64,000 nt of DNA from Oscillospiraceae bacterium (lineage in GTDB: Bacteria; Bacillota; Clostridia; UMGS1810): contig SVJZ01000004.1 in NCBI GenBank assembly GCA_015068705.1, positions 1-64,000 on the forward strand, read 5' to 3'. Position numbers and translations under genes: made by a program. Shown here one piece after another: positions 25,705 through 34,083 of the stretch. Each line of letters starts with the position of its first letter. Position 1 is the first letter of the stretch. Below the pieces are notes generated by a model. The model searched no databases. It saw only the letters and a list, made by a program, of their open reading frames with translations, and was not told the DNA's origin.

Positions 25705-26967
25705 ATGAAGGTTCTGGTAATCGGTGGCGGCGGCAGAGAACATACCATCGTGTGGAAATTGAGCCAAAGCCCAAAAGTTGACGAAATATATTGTGCACCG
25801 GGTAATGGTGGTATATCTGCCATTGCCACCTGCGTAGATATTAAGGTAACCGATTTTGAAGCCCTGGTTGCTTTTGCAAAGGAAAAGAAAATCGACCTTA
25901 CGGTGGTCGGACCTGACGATCCGTTGGTATTAGGTGCGGTAGATGCATTTGAGACTGCAGGATTACGCGTGTTTGGTCCGCGCGCAAATGCCGCCATTAT
26001 CGAGGGCAGCAAGGTATTTTCCAAGGACCTCATGAAACGATACGGAATTCCCACTGCGCGTTATGAGGTATTTGATGACAGTGCATCTGCCATCGAATAT
26101 ATCCGCGAGCAGAATTCTTACCCTGCAGTGATCAAAGCAGAAGGGCTTGCGTTGGGAAAGGGCGTTATCATTGCACAGGATTTTGAGCAGGCACAGGCGG
26201 CTGTTACCGATATGATGGACAACAAGCTTTTTGGTGCGGCAGGAAATCGTGTGGTGGTAGAGGAATTTCTGACCGGTCAGGAAGTTTCGGTACTTGCGTT
26301 CACGGATGGAAAAACCATTGTTCCGATGGTGTCTGCACAAGACCACAAACGTGCTTATGACAACGATGAAGGCCCCAATACCGGTGGTATGGGTACCTTT
26401 TCGCCCAGTCGGTTGTATGACGAAAAAATCGCAGAGGAAACCTATCGTACCATAATTGAGCCCACCATGCACGCTATGAATAAAGAGGGAAGAACCTTCA
26501 AGGGTGTATTGTATTTTGGCTTGATTATGACCGAAAACGGTGTGAAAGTAATTGAGTACAATGCGCGTTTTGGCGATCCGGAAACTCAGGTTGTTTTGCC
26601 GCGTCTGAAAACCGATCTGCTTACCATTTTCGAAGCGATTGTGGACGAGAAATTAGATGAGATTGACATTGAATGGTCGGATAATGCTGCAGTGTGTGTG
26701 GTTGCTGCATCGGGCGGATATCCCAAATCTTACAAAAGCGGCTATTGCATTCAAGGATTGGATAAAACTGCCCAAATGGATGATATTTGCATATTCCATG
26801 CCGGAACTAAGCGTGACGGCGATAATTACTTGACCGCAGGTGGTCGTGTGTTGGGAATTGTCGGTTTAGCACCCACGTTGGATGCCGCAATCAAAAGAGC
26901 GTATGAGGGAGTAAGGGAGATTTCTTTCACTGATATGCATTACAGAAAAGATATCGGGGTGAAATGA
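25705..26967 (+). CDS. purD: Phosphoribosylamine-glycine ligase
   Basis: PurD (GAR synthetase) joins glycine to phosphoribosylamine. The 420-residue ATP-grasp enzyme has VLVIGGGGREHTIVWKL at the start, VVGPDDPLVLG, the ATP-binding VIKAEGLALGKGVIIA, SAQDHKRAYDNDEGPNTGGM, and EYNARFGDPETQVVLPRL. AAGGGAG precedes the ATG. It closes the pur set and overlaps the amidohydrolase start (ATGA). Confidence 0.98.
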   Translation: MKVLVIGGGGREHTIVWKLSQSPKVDEIYCAPGNGGISAIATCVDIKVTDFEALVAFAKEKKIDLTVVGPDDPLVLGAVDAFETAGLRVFGPRANAAIIEGSKVFSKDLMKRYGIPTARYEVFDDSASAIEYIREQNSYPAVIKAEGLALGKGVIIAQDFEQAQAAVTDMMDNKLFGAAGNRVVVEEFLTGQEVSVLAFTDGKTIVPMVSAQDHKRAYDNDEGPNTGGMGTFSPSRLYDEKIAEETYRTIIEPTMHAMNKEGRTFKGVLYFGLIMTENGVKVIEYNARFGDPETQVVLPRLKTDLLTIFEAIVDEKLDEIDIEWSDNAAVCVVAASGGYPKSYKSGYCIQGLDKTAQMDDICIFHAGTKRDGDNYLTAGGRVLGIVGLAPTLDAAIKRAYEGVREISFTDMHYRKDIGVK

Positions 26968-27761
26968 TGTCTCAAACTACCATCATTGATACACACACGC
27001 ATATTTTTCCGGATAAAATCGCAGAAAAGGCGACGGCATTTGTAGGGGATTATTATCATTATCCCACCCACGGAAATGGAACAATTGCAGATTTACTTAC
27101 CAGCGCATCCTCTGCAGGCGTTGAAAAGCTTTTGGTGTTTTCATCTGCAACAAAAGCAGAACAAGTAGAAAGTGTAAATACTTTTATTGCAGAAAATATC
27201 AGTGACACCATTGCAGGATTTGGCTCCATGCATCCCGATTATACCGAGTTTGAAAAAGAAATAGAACGCATGCTCTCGATGGGGCTCAAGGGAATTAAAC
27301 TGCATCCGGATTTTCAGCATTTTGATATTGATGATCCGCGAATGTATCCTATTTATGAGGCGGCGCAGGGAAAACTTACATTTATATTTCATGTGGGAGA
27401 TAAAAATTATGATTATTCCTCGCCACGCAGACTTGCAAAGGTGATGAAGGATTTTCCGAATCTTACAGTAATTGGTGCGCATTTGGGTGGACATAGCCGT
27501 TGGGATGAGGCGTTGGATTGCCTGATAGGGCGGAATTTGTATATTGATACTTCAAGTGTTCACCAACAATTGGATAATGCTTCGATTGTCAACATCATAC
27601 GCAAACACGATATCAATCGGGTGTTGTTTGCCACGGATTATCCGTTGATGCGGCATGATGTTGCACTTGAAAAGTTTTTTGCACTTGGTCTTTCTTCGGG
27701 CGAAAACGAGAAAATCCTTTACGAAAATGCCCAAAAGCTTTTGTTTTCCAACGAAAAGTGA
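26964..27761 (+). CDS. Amidohydrolase family 2 metal-dependent hydrolase
   Basis: This 265-residue TIM-barrel hydrolase has the metal motif IIDTHTHIFPDKI (His-x-His), IKLHPDF, the GAHLGG histidine, and ATDYPL (Asp near residue 225). Family members include decarboxylases and lactone or amide hydrolases; the substrate is unknown. Its start overlaps the purD stop, so it is translated together with the purine operon, which hints at a role in purine or folate metabolism or in removing a side product. ATG 26967 is an equally good start. No ortholog with this coupling is known to me. Confidence 0.85.
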   Translation: MMSQTTIIDTHTHIFPDKIAEKATAFVGDYYHYPTHGNGTIADLLTSASSAGVEKLLVFSSATKAEQVESVNTFIAENISDTIAGFGSMHPDYTEFEKEIERMLSMGLKGIKLHPDFQHFDIDDPRMYPIYEAAQGKLTFIFHVGDKNYDYSSPRRLAKVMKDFPNLTVIGAHLGGHSRWDEALDCLIGRNLYIDTSSVHQQLDNASIVNIIRKHDINRVLFATDYPLMRHDVALEKFFALGLSSGENEKILYENAQKLLFSNEK

Positions 27762-27786
27762 TATTTTTAATTTATAAAGAAAAGAC

Positions 27787-27815
27787 TTGTCAAACTAAAA
27801 CATTTATTGTATAAT
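27787..27815 (+). promoter_or_regulatory. Sigma-A promoter for the NCS2 permease operon
   Basis: TTGTCA (27787-27792), 17 bases, TATAAT (27810-27815). The leader to the start codon is about 90 bases. Confidence 0.8.
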
Positions 27816-27848
27816 ATTGTATATTATTGTTGGAAAATTATACCACCC

Positions 27849-27882
27849 TTTGACGTTGTTGCGCCCCAAGGGCGTTTGACGT
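27849..27882 (+). promoter_or_regulatory. Leader hairpin with repeated TTTGACGT before the permease gene
   Basis: TTTGACGT occurs at 27849-27856 and 27875-27882. Between them GCGCC (27861-27865) pairs with GGCGT (27871-27875), and the flanking ACGT elements can pair as an outer stem. No purine-riboswitch core is visible. Function is unknown. Confidence 0.45.
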
Positions 27883-27912
27883 AAATATCTAAAGAGAAGG
27901 AGCGAGAAAGTT

Positions 27913-29265
27913 TTGGAAAAGTTGTTTAAGCTCAAAGAAAACGGTACCACAGTAAAACGGGAAATCATTGCCGGTATTACGACCTTCCTTGCGATGGCGT
28001 ATATCCTGGCAGTCAATCCGGGTTATCTCGGAAACATTCCCGGTGCAACACCCGCTGCAATCTTTATGGCAACCGCCATTTCTGCAGCAATCGCTACAAT
28101 CTGCATGGCATTTTTTGCAAACTATCCGGTAGCACTGGCATCCGGTATGGGTCTGAATGCATTTTTTGCTTTTACAGTTTGCGGCGCGATGGGTTATTCC
28201 TATCAGGTAGCATTAACAGCAGTATTTGTTGAGGGTATTATTTTTATGATCATGTCGCTTTTCAAATTTAGAGAAGCACTGGTGAATAAAATTCCTCAAA
28301 ACCTTAAGTTCGGTATCACTGCAGGTATCGGTCTGTTTATCACCATTATCGCACTGCTCAATTCCAAGGTGATTGTTGCAAGCCCGGCTACTACCGTTGC
28401 ACTTGGCGATCTTGCATCTGCACCGGTTACCCTTTCCATCATCGGCTTGCTCATTATCGGTGTGCTTGAGTACAAAAAAGTTCCCGGTGGCATTCTGCTT
28501 GGTATCATTGCTACCTGGATCCTTGGCGTAATTGCTGAGCTTTGCGGTTGGTATGTTGTTGACCCTGCAAACGGCGTATACTCTGTAATTCCTTCGCTTT
28601 CCTGGGATGCAATCAAGAGCAATTTTGCTGCTCCCGCGTTGTTTGCGTTTGATTTTGGTTTTATCGTAAAAGAGTTCGCTGCATTTGCGGTTGTTGTATT
28701 TACATTCCTGTACACCGATATCTTTGATACGGTTGGTACTTTGATTGGTGTTACCCAGAAGGCCGGTCTGATGAAAGAGGACGGAAGCCTTCCCCGTGCC
28801 GGCGGTGCACTGATGGCAGACGCTGTTGGTACTGTTGTAGGTGCTTGCCTGGGTACTTCCACCGTTACCAGTTATGTTGAGTCCAGTGCAGGCGTTGCTG
28901 CAGGCGGTAAAACCGGTCTGACCGCATTGACCACCGGTATCATGTTTATCATTGCTATTGTGTTTGCGCCGATTTTCCTTGCAATTCCTTCGTTTGCAAC
29001 CACTCCGGCCATGCTCTATGTTGGTATTTTAATGCTCAGTGCTATCAAGAACATGAGCTTTGAGGGGGACATTGCTGATGTTATTGGCGGTTTCCTGGCA
29101 GTTGTTATGATGCCTTTTGCATACTCCATCGCTACCGGTATTATGTTTGGTATTGTTTCCTGGGTTATCCTCAAGGTTGCAACCGGTAAAATTAAGGATA
29201 TCAGCTGGATTATGTGGGTTTCCTTTGTGTTGTTTGCAATTTATATTGCCACTTTGGTAATGTAA
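27913..29265 (+). CDS. NCS2/AzgA-type nucleobase permease
   Basis: This 450-residue transporter has about 12-14 hydrophobic helices. Family marks: REIIAGITTFLAMAYILAVNP near the N-terminus, ASGMGLNAFFAFT, FDTVGTLIGVTQKAG, and GTSTVTSYVESSAGVAAGG. This is the AzgA/PbuG/PbuO branch, which imports adenine, guanine or hypoxanthine by proton symport. The start is TTG 27913, ten bases after AAGGAG. A phosphoribosyltransferase gene follows 25 bases later, so together they form an uptake-and-salvage unit beside the de novo purine operon. Confidence 0.95.
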   Translation: MEKLFKLKENGTTVKREIIAGITTFLAMAYILAVNPGYLGNIPGATPAAIFMATAISAAIATICMAFFANYPVALASGMGLNAFFAFTVCGAMGYSYQVALTAVFVEGIIFMIMSLFKFREALVNKIPQNLKFGITAGIGLFITIIALLNSKVIVASPATTVALGDLASAPVTLSIIGLLIIGVLEYKKVPGGILLGIIATWILGVIAELCGWYVVDPANGVYSVIPSLSWDAIKSNFAAPALFAFDFGFIVKEFAAFAVVVFTFLYTDIFDTVGTLIGVTQKAGLMKEDGSLPRAGGALMADAVGTVVGACLGTSTVTSYVESSAGVAAGGKTGLTALTTGIMFIIAIVFAPIFLAIPSFATTPAMLYVGILMLSAIKNMSFEGDIADVIGGFLAVVMMPFAYSIATGIMFGIVSWVILKVATGKIKDISWIMWVSFVLFAIYIATLVM

Positions 29266-29290
29266 TCCATTTTGAAAGGATTGAACAGAA

Positions 29291-29848
29291 ATGAACTCCT
29301 ACTATGAAATTAACATCGCAGGGTTGACGCGCAAATTGCCGTTATGCAAAGTGTCAGATGATCTTTACATCGCAGCATTCATCATGTTTGGCGATGTGGA
29401 AATGACGGTAAGATGTGCCGAGGAATTGCTGAAAATTGCCCCCGAATACGATGTGATGATTACTGCAGAAAGCAAGGGGATTCCGTTGCTTTATGAGATG
29501 GCTCGTCAGGCGGGTGCGAAGGATTATATCGTAGCTCGCAAAGGTCCCAAACTCTACATGCAAAATGTCACTTATACAGAAGTGAACTCCATTACCACCG
29601 AAAACAGACAGGTACTTTGTATTGGAGAGAAAGAAGCCAATGCAATCCGCGGAAAACGTGTGCTCATTATTGATGACGTTATCAGTACCGGAGAATCATT
29701 GGCGGCAATGGAAAAGCTGATTGAAAGAGTAGGGGGTACCATTGTAGGGGAGATGGCAGTGCTCGCCGAAGGTGATGCAATCGGACGTACAGACATTCAG
29801 TATCTTGCGCCCCTGCCTCTGTTCAATGCAGATGGAACCACTAAATAA
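29291..29848 (+). CDS. Adenine phosphoribosyltransferase-like PRTase
   Basis: This 185-residue type I phosphoribosyltransferase has the PRPP motif VLIIDDVISTGES near residue 120 and the hood-like N-terminal region typical of APRT/XPRT relatives, with AESKGIPLLYEMARQAG and the YIVARKGPKLYM flexible loop. It probably converts a purine base brought in by the adjacent NCS2 permease to its nucleotide; adenine is my first guess, xanthine or guanine cannot be excluded. GAAAGGA precedes the ATG. A strong terminator follows. Confidence 0.88.
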   Translation: MNSYYEINIAGLTRKLPLCKVSDDLYIAAFIMFGDVEMTVRCAEELLKIAPEYDVMITAESKGIPLLYEMARQAGAKDYIVARKGPKLYMQNVTYTEVNSITTENRQVLCIGEKEANAIRGKRVLIIDDVISTGESLAAMEKLIERVGGTIVGEMAVLAEGDAIGRTDIQYLAPLPLFNADGTTK

Positions 29849-29854
29849 AAAGAC

Positions 29855-29891
29855 AAAACCCGGAATGAGCCATTGGCTTGTTCCGGGTTTT
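29855..29891 (+). terminator. Terminator after the phosphoribosyltransferase gene
   Basis: A 17-nt arm (29855-29871) pairs completely with 29875-29891, including two G-U pairs, with a 3-nt loop. The outer stem is AAAACCCGGAA / TTCCGGGTTTT, so its 3' side supplies the T-run. Confidence 0.88.
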
Positions 29892-29916
29892 AAATTGGAT
29901 AGAAAAAACAAGTATA

Positions 29917-29945
29917 TTGCATTGGAAGAAAATTCATGTTAGAAT
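29917..29945 (+). promoter_or_regulatory. Sigma-A promoter for the ECF transporter genes
   Basis: TTGCAT (29917-29922), 17 bases, TAGAAT (29940-29945), directly after the preceding terminator and about 50 bases before the ecfT start. Confidence 0.7.
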
Positions 29946-29994
29946 AGTCTTGGATATCAAATATGTTTTGCATCTGTTTAAGGAGAAATGTGAT

Positions 29995-30885
29995 ATGCGT
30001 GCTTTCCGAGGCTACCATCCGGTTGTGAATTTAATATATTTTGTATCGGTAATTTCGTATGCGATGCTCCTAATGCATCCAATTTGCCTTGCAATCGCAT
30101 TGATTTGTGCACTTGCCTGCTATATTCAATACAATAGAAAGAAGGCAATACGATTTGCTTTGACGGTATTGTTGCCGGTATGTATATTTACCGCTTTGGT
30201 CAATCCTGCATTCAACCATCAGGGAATTACTGTGCTATACTATCTTCCAAGCGGAAATCCCCTTACACTTGAGGCAGTTGCATATGGTGTTGCCGCCGGA
30301 GTGATGTTGACCACAGTAATATGTTGGTTTGGCAGCTTTCATTTGGTAATGACCAGTGACAAGCTGGTGTATTTATTTGGTAAACTCGCACCGGCGTTGT
30401 CCTTGTTGTTTTCCATGACACTGCGATTGGTACCGAGATTCCGAATGCAATTAGGAAGGATTTCCCAGGCACAAAAAGGAATTGGTATGGATGGTGCGGG
30501 GAAAGTATCGGTTGTTTCTCGGGCAAAAGCAGGGTTAAAAAATATTTCTGCGATGATTACCCAGGCATTGGAACAATCGGTCGAAACCGCTGACAGTATG
30601 CGTAGCAGGGGCTATGGTTTGCCAAACCGCACTGCCTATGCCTTGATTTCATTTGACAAACGGGATTTGCTTGTTCTTGGTGTAATGGTTATTTGTGCCG
30701 GTTATGTGCTTCTCGGTTGCATTCTGGGGGATATGCGTTTTTCATACTATCCGGCAATGAACGAGATTCACATTTCGCTTTGGTCGATAAGTTTTTATAT
30801 GGTATACGCATTACTCTGTCTGATGCCCGTATTGATTCAATTGCAGGAGGAACATAAATGGAAAGCTATCAATGCAAGGGATTAA
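29995..30885 (+). CDS. ecfT: ECF transporter transmembrane (T) component
   Basis: This 296-residue membrane protein of the CbiQ/EcfT family couples the ATPases to the S component in energy-coupling-factor vitamin or metal importers. There are several hydrophobic helices in the first half, then the cytoplasmic coupling region with the Ala-Arg-Gly type motifs: SMTLRLVPRFRMQLGRISQAQ and SMRSRGYGLP near residue 200. ATG 29995 follows AAGGAG at 29980-29985; longer open frame upstream is rejected because it runs through the terminator and promoter. It overlaps the following ATPase gene by 28 bases. Confidence 0.93.
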   Translation: MRAFRGYHPVVNLIYFVSVISYAMLLMHPICLAIALICALACYIQYNRKKAIRFALTVLLPVCIFTALVNPAFNHQGITVLYYLPSGNPLTLEAVAYGVAAGVMLTTVICWFGSFHLVMTSDKLVYLFGKLAPALSLLFSMTLRLVPRFRMQLGRISQAQKGIGMDGAGKVSVVSRAKAGLKNISAMITQALEQSVETADSMRSRGYGLPNRTAYALISFDKRDLLVLGVMVICAGYVLLGCILGDMRFSYYPAMNEIHISLWSISFYMVYALLCLMPVLIQLQEEHKWKAINARD

Positions 30886-33476
30886 CTTTTACATATCCAA
30901 ATGCCAAAACGCCCGCACTGTATGAGGTTGATTTTTCGGTTTTACAGGGCGAGTTTGTTGTGCTGTGCGGAGAATCGGGGAGTGGGAAGTCTACCTTGCT
31001 ACGACTGTTAAAACCGGTTGTTTCGCCACATGGAAAGTTGTCGGGTAAGTTGCTCTTTGAGGGGAATTTATTGGCAAATATGACCCTTCGGGAGCAGAGC
31101 GAGCAGATTGGTTTTGTGGTTCAGCATCCGGAAAATCAGCTCGTAACAGACAAAGTTTGGCACGAATTGGCGTTTGGTCTGGAATCTTTGGGGATACAAC
31201 AGAGCGAAATACGAATTCGCGTGGCTGAAATGGCTGCATTTTTTGGAATAGAGGACTGGTTTCATAAATCGGTACATGAATTATCCGGCGGACAAAAGCA
31301 GTTGTTGAATCTGGCGGCGATTATGGTGATGCAACCATCCGTATTATTGTTGGATGAACCCACAGCTCAGTTGGACCCGATTGCAGCGCAGGAGTTTATC
31401 AATACCCTTTATCGAATCAATCGTGATTTTGGAACTACGGTGATATTGTCTGAACATCGTTTGGAGGAAGCATTGCCGCTTGCTGATCGCGTGCTTGTAC
31501 TGGATAATGGTGAACTGATTGTAAATGATACTCCTGTTAAAGCAGGCGAACAACTTAGAAATCTCAATCATATGATGTGCGCATCGTTACCGACGCCCAT
31601 GCGCATTTGGGTTAATGTGGAGAATCAAATGGATTGTCCGGTTACTGTGCGAGAAGGCAGAGGGTGGTTGGAAAAATTTTCGCAGGAACACACGCTAATC
31701 CATTGTGCTGCATCCGAAAAGCGGATCGTGCACAAGAGAGAACCAGTTGCTTCATTAGAAGAAATATGGCATCGTTATGAGAAGGAAACGCCGGATGTGT
31801 TGCGCGGATTATCGGTTGATATATATGGCGGAGAACTTTTGTGTGTAATGGGTGGAAATGGTTCTGGAAAAAGCACCATGTTGAATGTGCTCTGCGGTCT
31901 TTCTTTGCCGTGGCGTGGGAAGGTACGGAAAAACGGGCAGGTTTCATTATTATCACAAGATCCGAATGCATTGTTGGTGCGAAAAACAGTCGCGTTAGAC
32001 CTGTATGATGTCCTTTCCGAAGAGAAAATTGATGAGGAAGAAAAACAAAAAAGAATGTTCGAAATTGCAACACTGTGCGAATTGGAACATTTGCTCGATA
32101 GACACCCGTATGACTTGTCTGGTGGCGAGCAGCAACGCGCAGCACTTGCAAAGGTGCTTTTGACCAATCCGGATATACTGCTGTTGGATGAACCGACAAA
32201 AGGTTTTGATGCAGGGTTTAAATTACAATTTGCAAAAATATTGTACCAGCTGAAAAAGCAGGGAATTGCAATTGTAATGGTTTCCCACGATATTGAATTT
32301 TGTGCTGCATATGCCGATCGTTGCATGCTGCTATTTGACGGAATTGCGGCAAGCGAGGGGACACCTCGTGAATTTTTTACAGGAAACCATTTTTACACTA
32401 CTGCTGCAAATCGTATGGCACATGGGATTTTACCACAGGCCGTACTTGCCGAAGACATCATTGTGGCATGTGGTGGGACGTTGCCGAGACCCCAAAATGC
32501 TTCTCAAAAAAAAGAACCAACCCTACCGAAAGAAAAGGAATCCCCCCCTGTATTTCCTAAAAAGAAACGCAGAGTAGGCAGGGTGATACTTGGTTGCATC
32601 TTTGCGGTTTTATTGTTGATATCGCAAGTGATTTTTGAGGACAGGTGGCAGGATTGGAGAAATGCCGCAGTGCAGTATCTTTCTTTGGGGCTTGCAGCAG
32701 GAGTGTTGGCATGCCTTTTCCCCAAAAGGAGCAATAAAACCATATCTTCACACGAGCCGTCACTGGTGCAGCAAAATGGAAACCCTGCTCGCACATGGGT
32801 GATATATGGTGCCACATTGATTCTTATGGGGCTTACCCTTTGGATTGGGATGACATTTTTTCGGGATGCAAAATATCGTTTTATCAGCATTGCAATTGTG
32901 ATAGAGGCGTTGATTCCGTTTTTCTTGTCGTTTGAGGGAAGAAAACCACAAGCCCGTGAATTGGTGCTGATTGGTGTTTTGTGTGCACTGGCAGTAGCCG
33001 GGCGAACGGCATTTTATATGTTGCCGCAGTTTAAACCACTGCTTGCGCTGGTAATTATTTCTGCAGCGTGTCTTGGGGCAGAAATAGGATTCCTGATTGG
33101 TGCCGTGTCGGTGTTTGTTTCCAATTTCTTTGCCTCGCAAGGTTTATGGACACCCTGGCAGATGTTTGCAACCGGAGTGGTAGGGCTTTTGGCGGGTTTT
33201 TTGTTTTACCGGCAATATCTTCCAAAAAGACGGATTCCGTTATGTGTTTTTGGTGGGATTGCGACAGTATTGATTTACGGTGGAATTATGAATCCGGCGT
33301 CAGAGTTGATGTGGCAACCCAATCCGACAGTTGGGATGCTCTTGTTTTCATACGCCAAGGGATTTTCATTTGATATGCTTCATGCGGCGGCAACGGTATT
33401 TTTTCTGTGGTTTACTGCAGAGCCGATAATGGAAAAACTGGAACGTGCAAAAAACAAATATGGGTTGGGCAGATAA
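30858..33476 (+). CDS. Fused ECF transporter: two ATPases plus membrane S-component domain
   Basis: The 872-residue protein combines parts usually encoded separately. ATPase 1 (about 1-225): Walker A GESGSGKST, signature ELSGGQKQ, Walker B VLLLDEPT. ATPase 2 (about 290-510): GGNGSGKST, DLSGGEQQR, ILLLDEPT. A Lys/Pro-rich linker (about 545-570) then leads to about four hydrophobic helices and, from about residue 695, a second membrane block (ARELVLIGVLCALAVAGR, GLWTPWQMFATGVVG) resembling an ECF S component. With ecfT this two-gene operon would encode a complete importer. The substrate is unknown; the neighbourhood (purine salvage upstream, nusB downstream) gives no firm clue. GGAGG precedes the ATG. 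Confidence 0.9.
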   Translation: MESYQCKGLTFTYPNAKTPALYEVDFSVLQGEFVVLCGESGSGKSTLLRLLKPVVSPHGKLSGKLLFEGNLLANMTLREQSEQIGFVVQHPENQLVTDKVWHELAFGLESLGIQQSEIRIRVAEMAAFFGIEDWFHKSVHELSGGQKQLLNLAAIMVMQPSVLLLDEPTAQLDPIAAQEFINTLYRINRDFGTTVILSEHRLEEALPLADRVLVLDNGELIVNDTPVKAGEQLRNLNHMMCASLPTPMRIWVNVENQMDCPVTVREGRGWLEKFSQEHTLIHCAASEKRIVHKREPVASLEEIWHRYEKETPDVLRGLSVDIYGGELLCVMGGNGSGKSTMLNVLCGLSLPWRGKVRKNGQVSLLSQDPNALLVRKTVALDLYDVLSEEKIDEEEKQKRMFEIATLCELEHLLDRHPYDLSGGEQQRAALAKVLLTNPDILLLDEPTKGFDAGFKLQFAKILYQLKKQGIAIVMVSHDIEFCAAYADRCMLLFDGIAASEGTPREFFTGNHFYTTAANRMAHGILPQAVLAEDIIVACGGTLPRPQNASQKKEPTLPKEKESPPVFPKKKRRVGRVILGCIFAVLLLISQVIFEDRWQDWRNAAVQYLSLGLAAGVLACLFPKRSNKTISSHEPSLVQQNGNPARTWVIYGATLILMGLTLWIGMTFFRDAKYRFISIAIVIEALIPFFLSFEGRKPQARELVLIGVLCALAVAGRTAFYMLPQFKPLLALVIISAACLGAEIGFLIGAVSVFVSNFFASQGLWTPWQMFATGVVGLLAGFLFYRQYLPKRRIPLCVFGGIATVLIYGGIMNPASELMWQPNPTVGMLLFSYAKGFSFDMLHAAATVFFLWFTAEPIMEKLERAKNKYGLGR

Positions 33477-33487
33477 ACGAGAGGAGT

Positions 33488-33523
33488 AAAACGGCGATTT
33501 TCTATAAAGAGAATTGTCGTTTT
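33488..33523 (+). terminator. Terminator after the ECF operon
   Basis: A 16-nt arm (33488-33503) pairs fully with 33508-33523, with three G-U pairs and a 4-nt loop; the 3' arm ends CGTTTTGTTTTG. Confidence 0.85.
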
Positions 33524-33596
33524 GTTTTGACATATTTTTTGGGGGGATTTACAAAATATCTCTTTCGAGATAAACGCGTTCAGACAAGATAATGCG

Positions 33597-33625
33597 TTGA
33601 CTTTATGCAAAAAATGTAGTATAAT
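33597..33625 (+). promoter_or_regulatory. Sigma-A promoter for the nusB-xseA-xseB-ispA operon
   Basis: TTGACT (33597-33602), 17 bases, TATAAT (33620-33625), about 40 bases before nusB. Confidence 0.85.
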
Positions 33626-33664
33626 ATAGCTAAATATGAGCAAATTTGGCAGGGGGATATCAAA

Positions 33665-34078
33665 ATGAGCAGAAAGCAGGCACGCGACAACGCCTTTAAG
33701 CTGTTATTTGAAATACCGTTTTACTCTTATCAGGCAAAAGAACGTCTGGATGAGTATTTTATGCGCGCAGAGGAAAATTTGACAGAACGGGATTGTGCAT
33801 ATATCCGTCAGGTTGTAACCACTTGGGACGAGCACAGAGAAGAACTGGATGCGCGTCTTTCAAAAGGAATTGAAAACTGGACTCTCGACAGACTTCCAAG
33901 GGTTGCGGTTGCGATTATGCGTCTGGCGCTGTGTGAGATGACTTATCTGGAGGATGTGCCGTATCAGGTTGCTATCAACGAAGCGGTAGAACTTGCCAAA
34001 ATTTATGGTGATGATGATGCGCCTACCTTTGTCAATGGTGTGCTGGCAGGATTTGTTCCGGGTAAAAACAAGGAGTAA
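33665..34078 (+). CDS. nusB: Transcription antitermination protein NusB
   Basis: NusB binds boxA RNA with S10 and supports antitermination of rRNA operons. The 137-residue all-helical protein opens SRKQARDNAFKLLFEI and ends with the YGDDDAPTFVNGVLAGF segment, both typical. GCAGGGGG precedes the ATG. It starts the block nusB-xseA-xseB-ispA, the conserved neighbourhood in which OLE RNA is found in other Firmicutes (folD, common between nusB and xseA, is missing). Confidence 0.97.
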   Translation: MSRKQARDNAFKLLFEIPFYSYQAKERLDEYFMRAEENLTERDCAYIRQVVTTWDEHREELDARLSKGIENWTLDRLPRVAVAIMRLALCEMTYLEDVPYQVAINEAVELAKIYGDDDAPTFVNGVLAGFVPGKNKE

Positions 34079-34083
34079 AAGCC

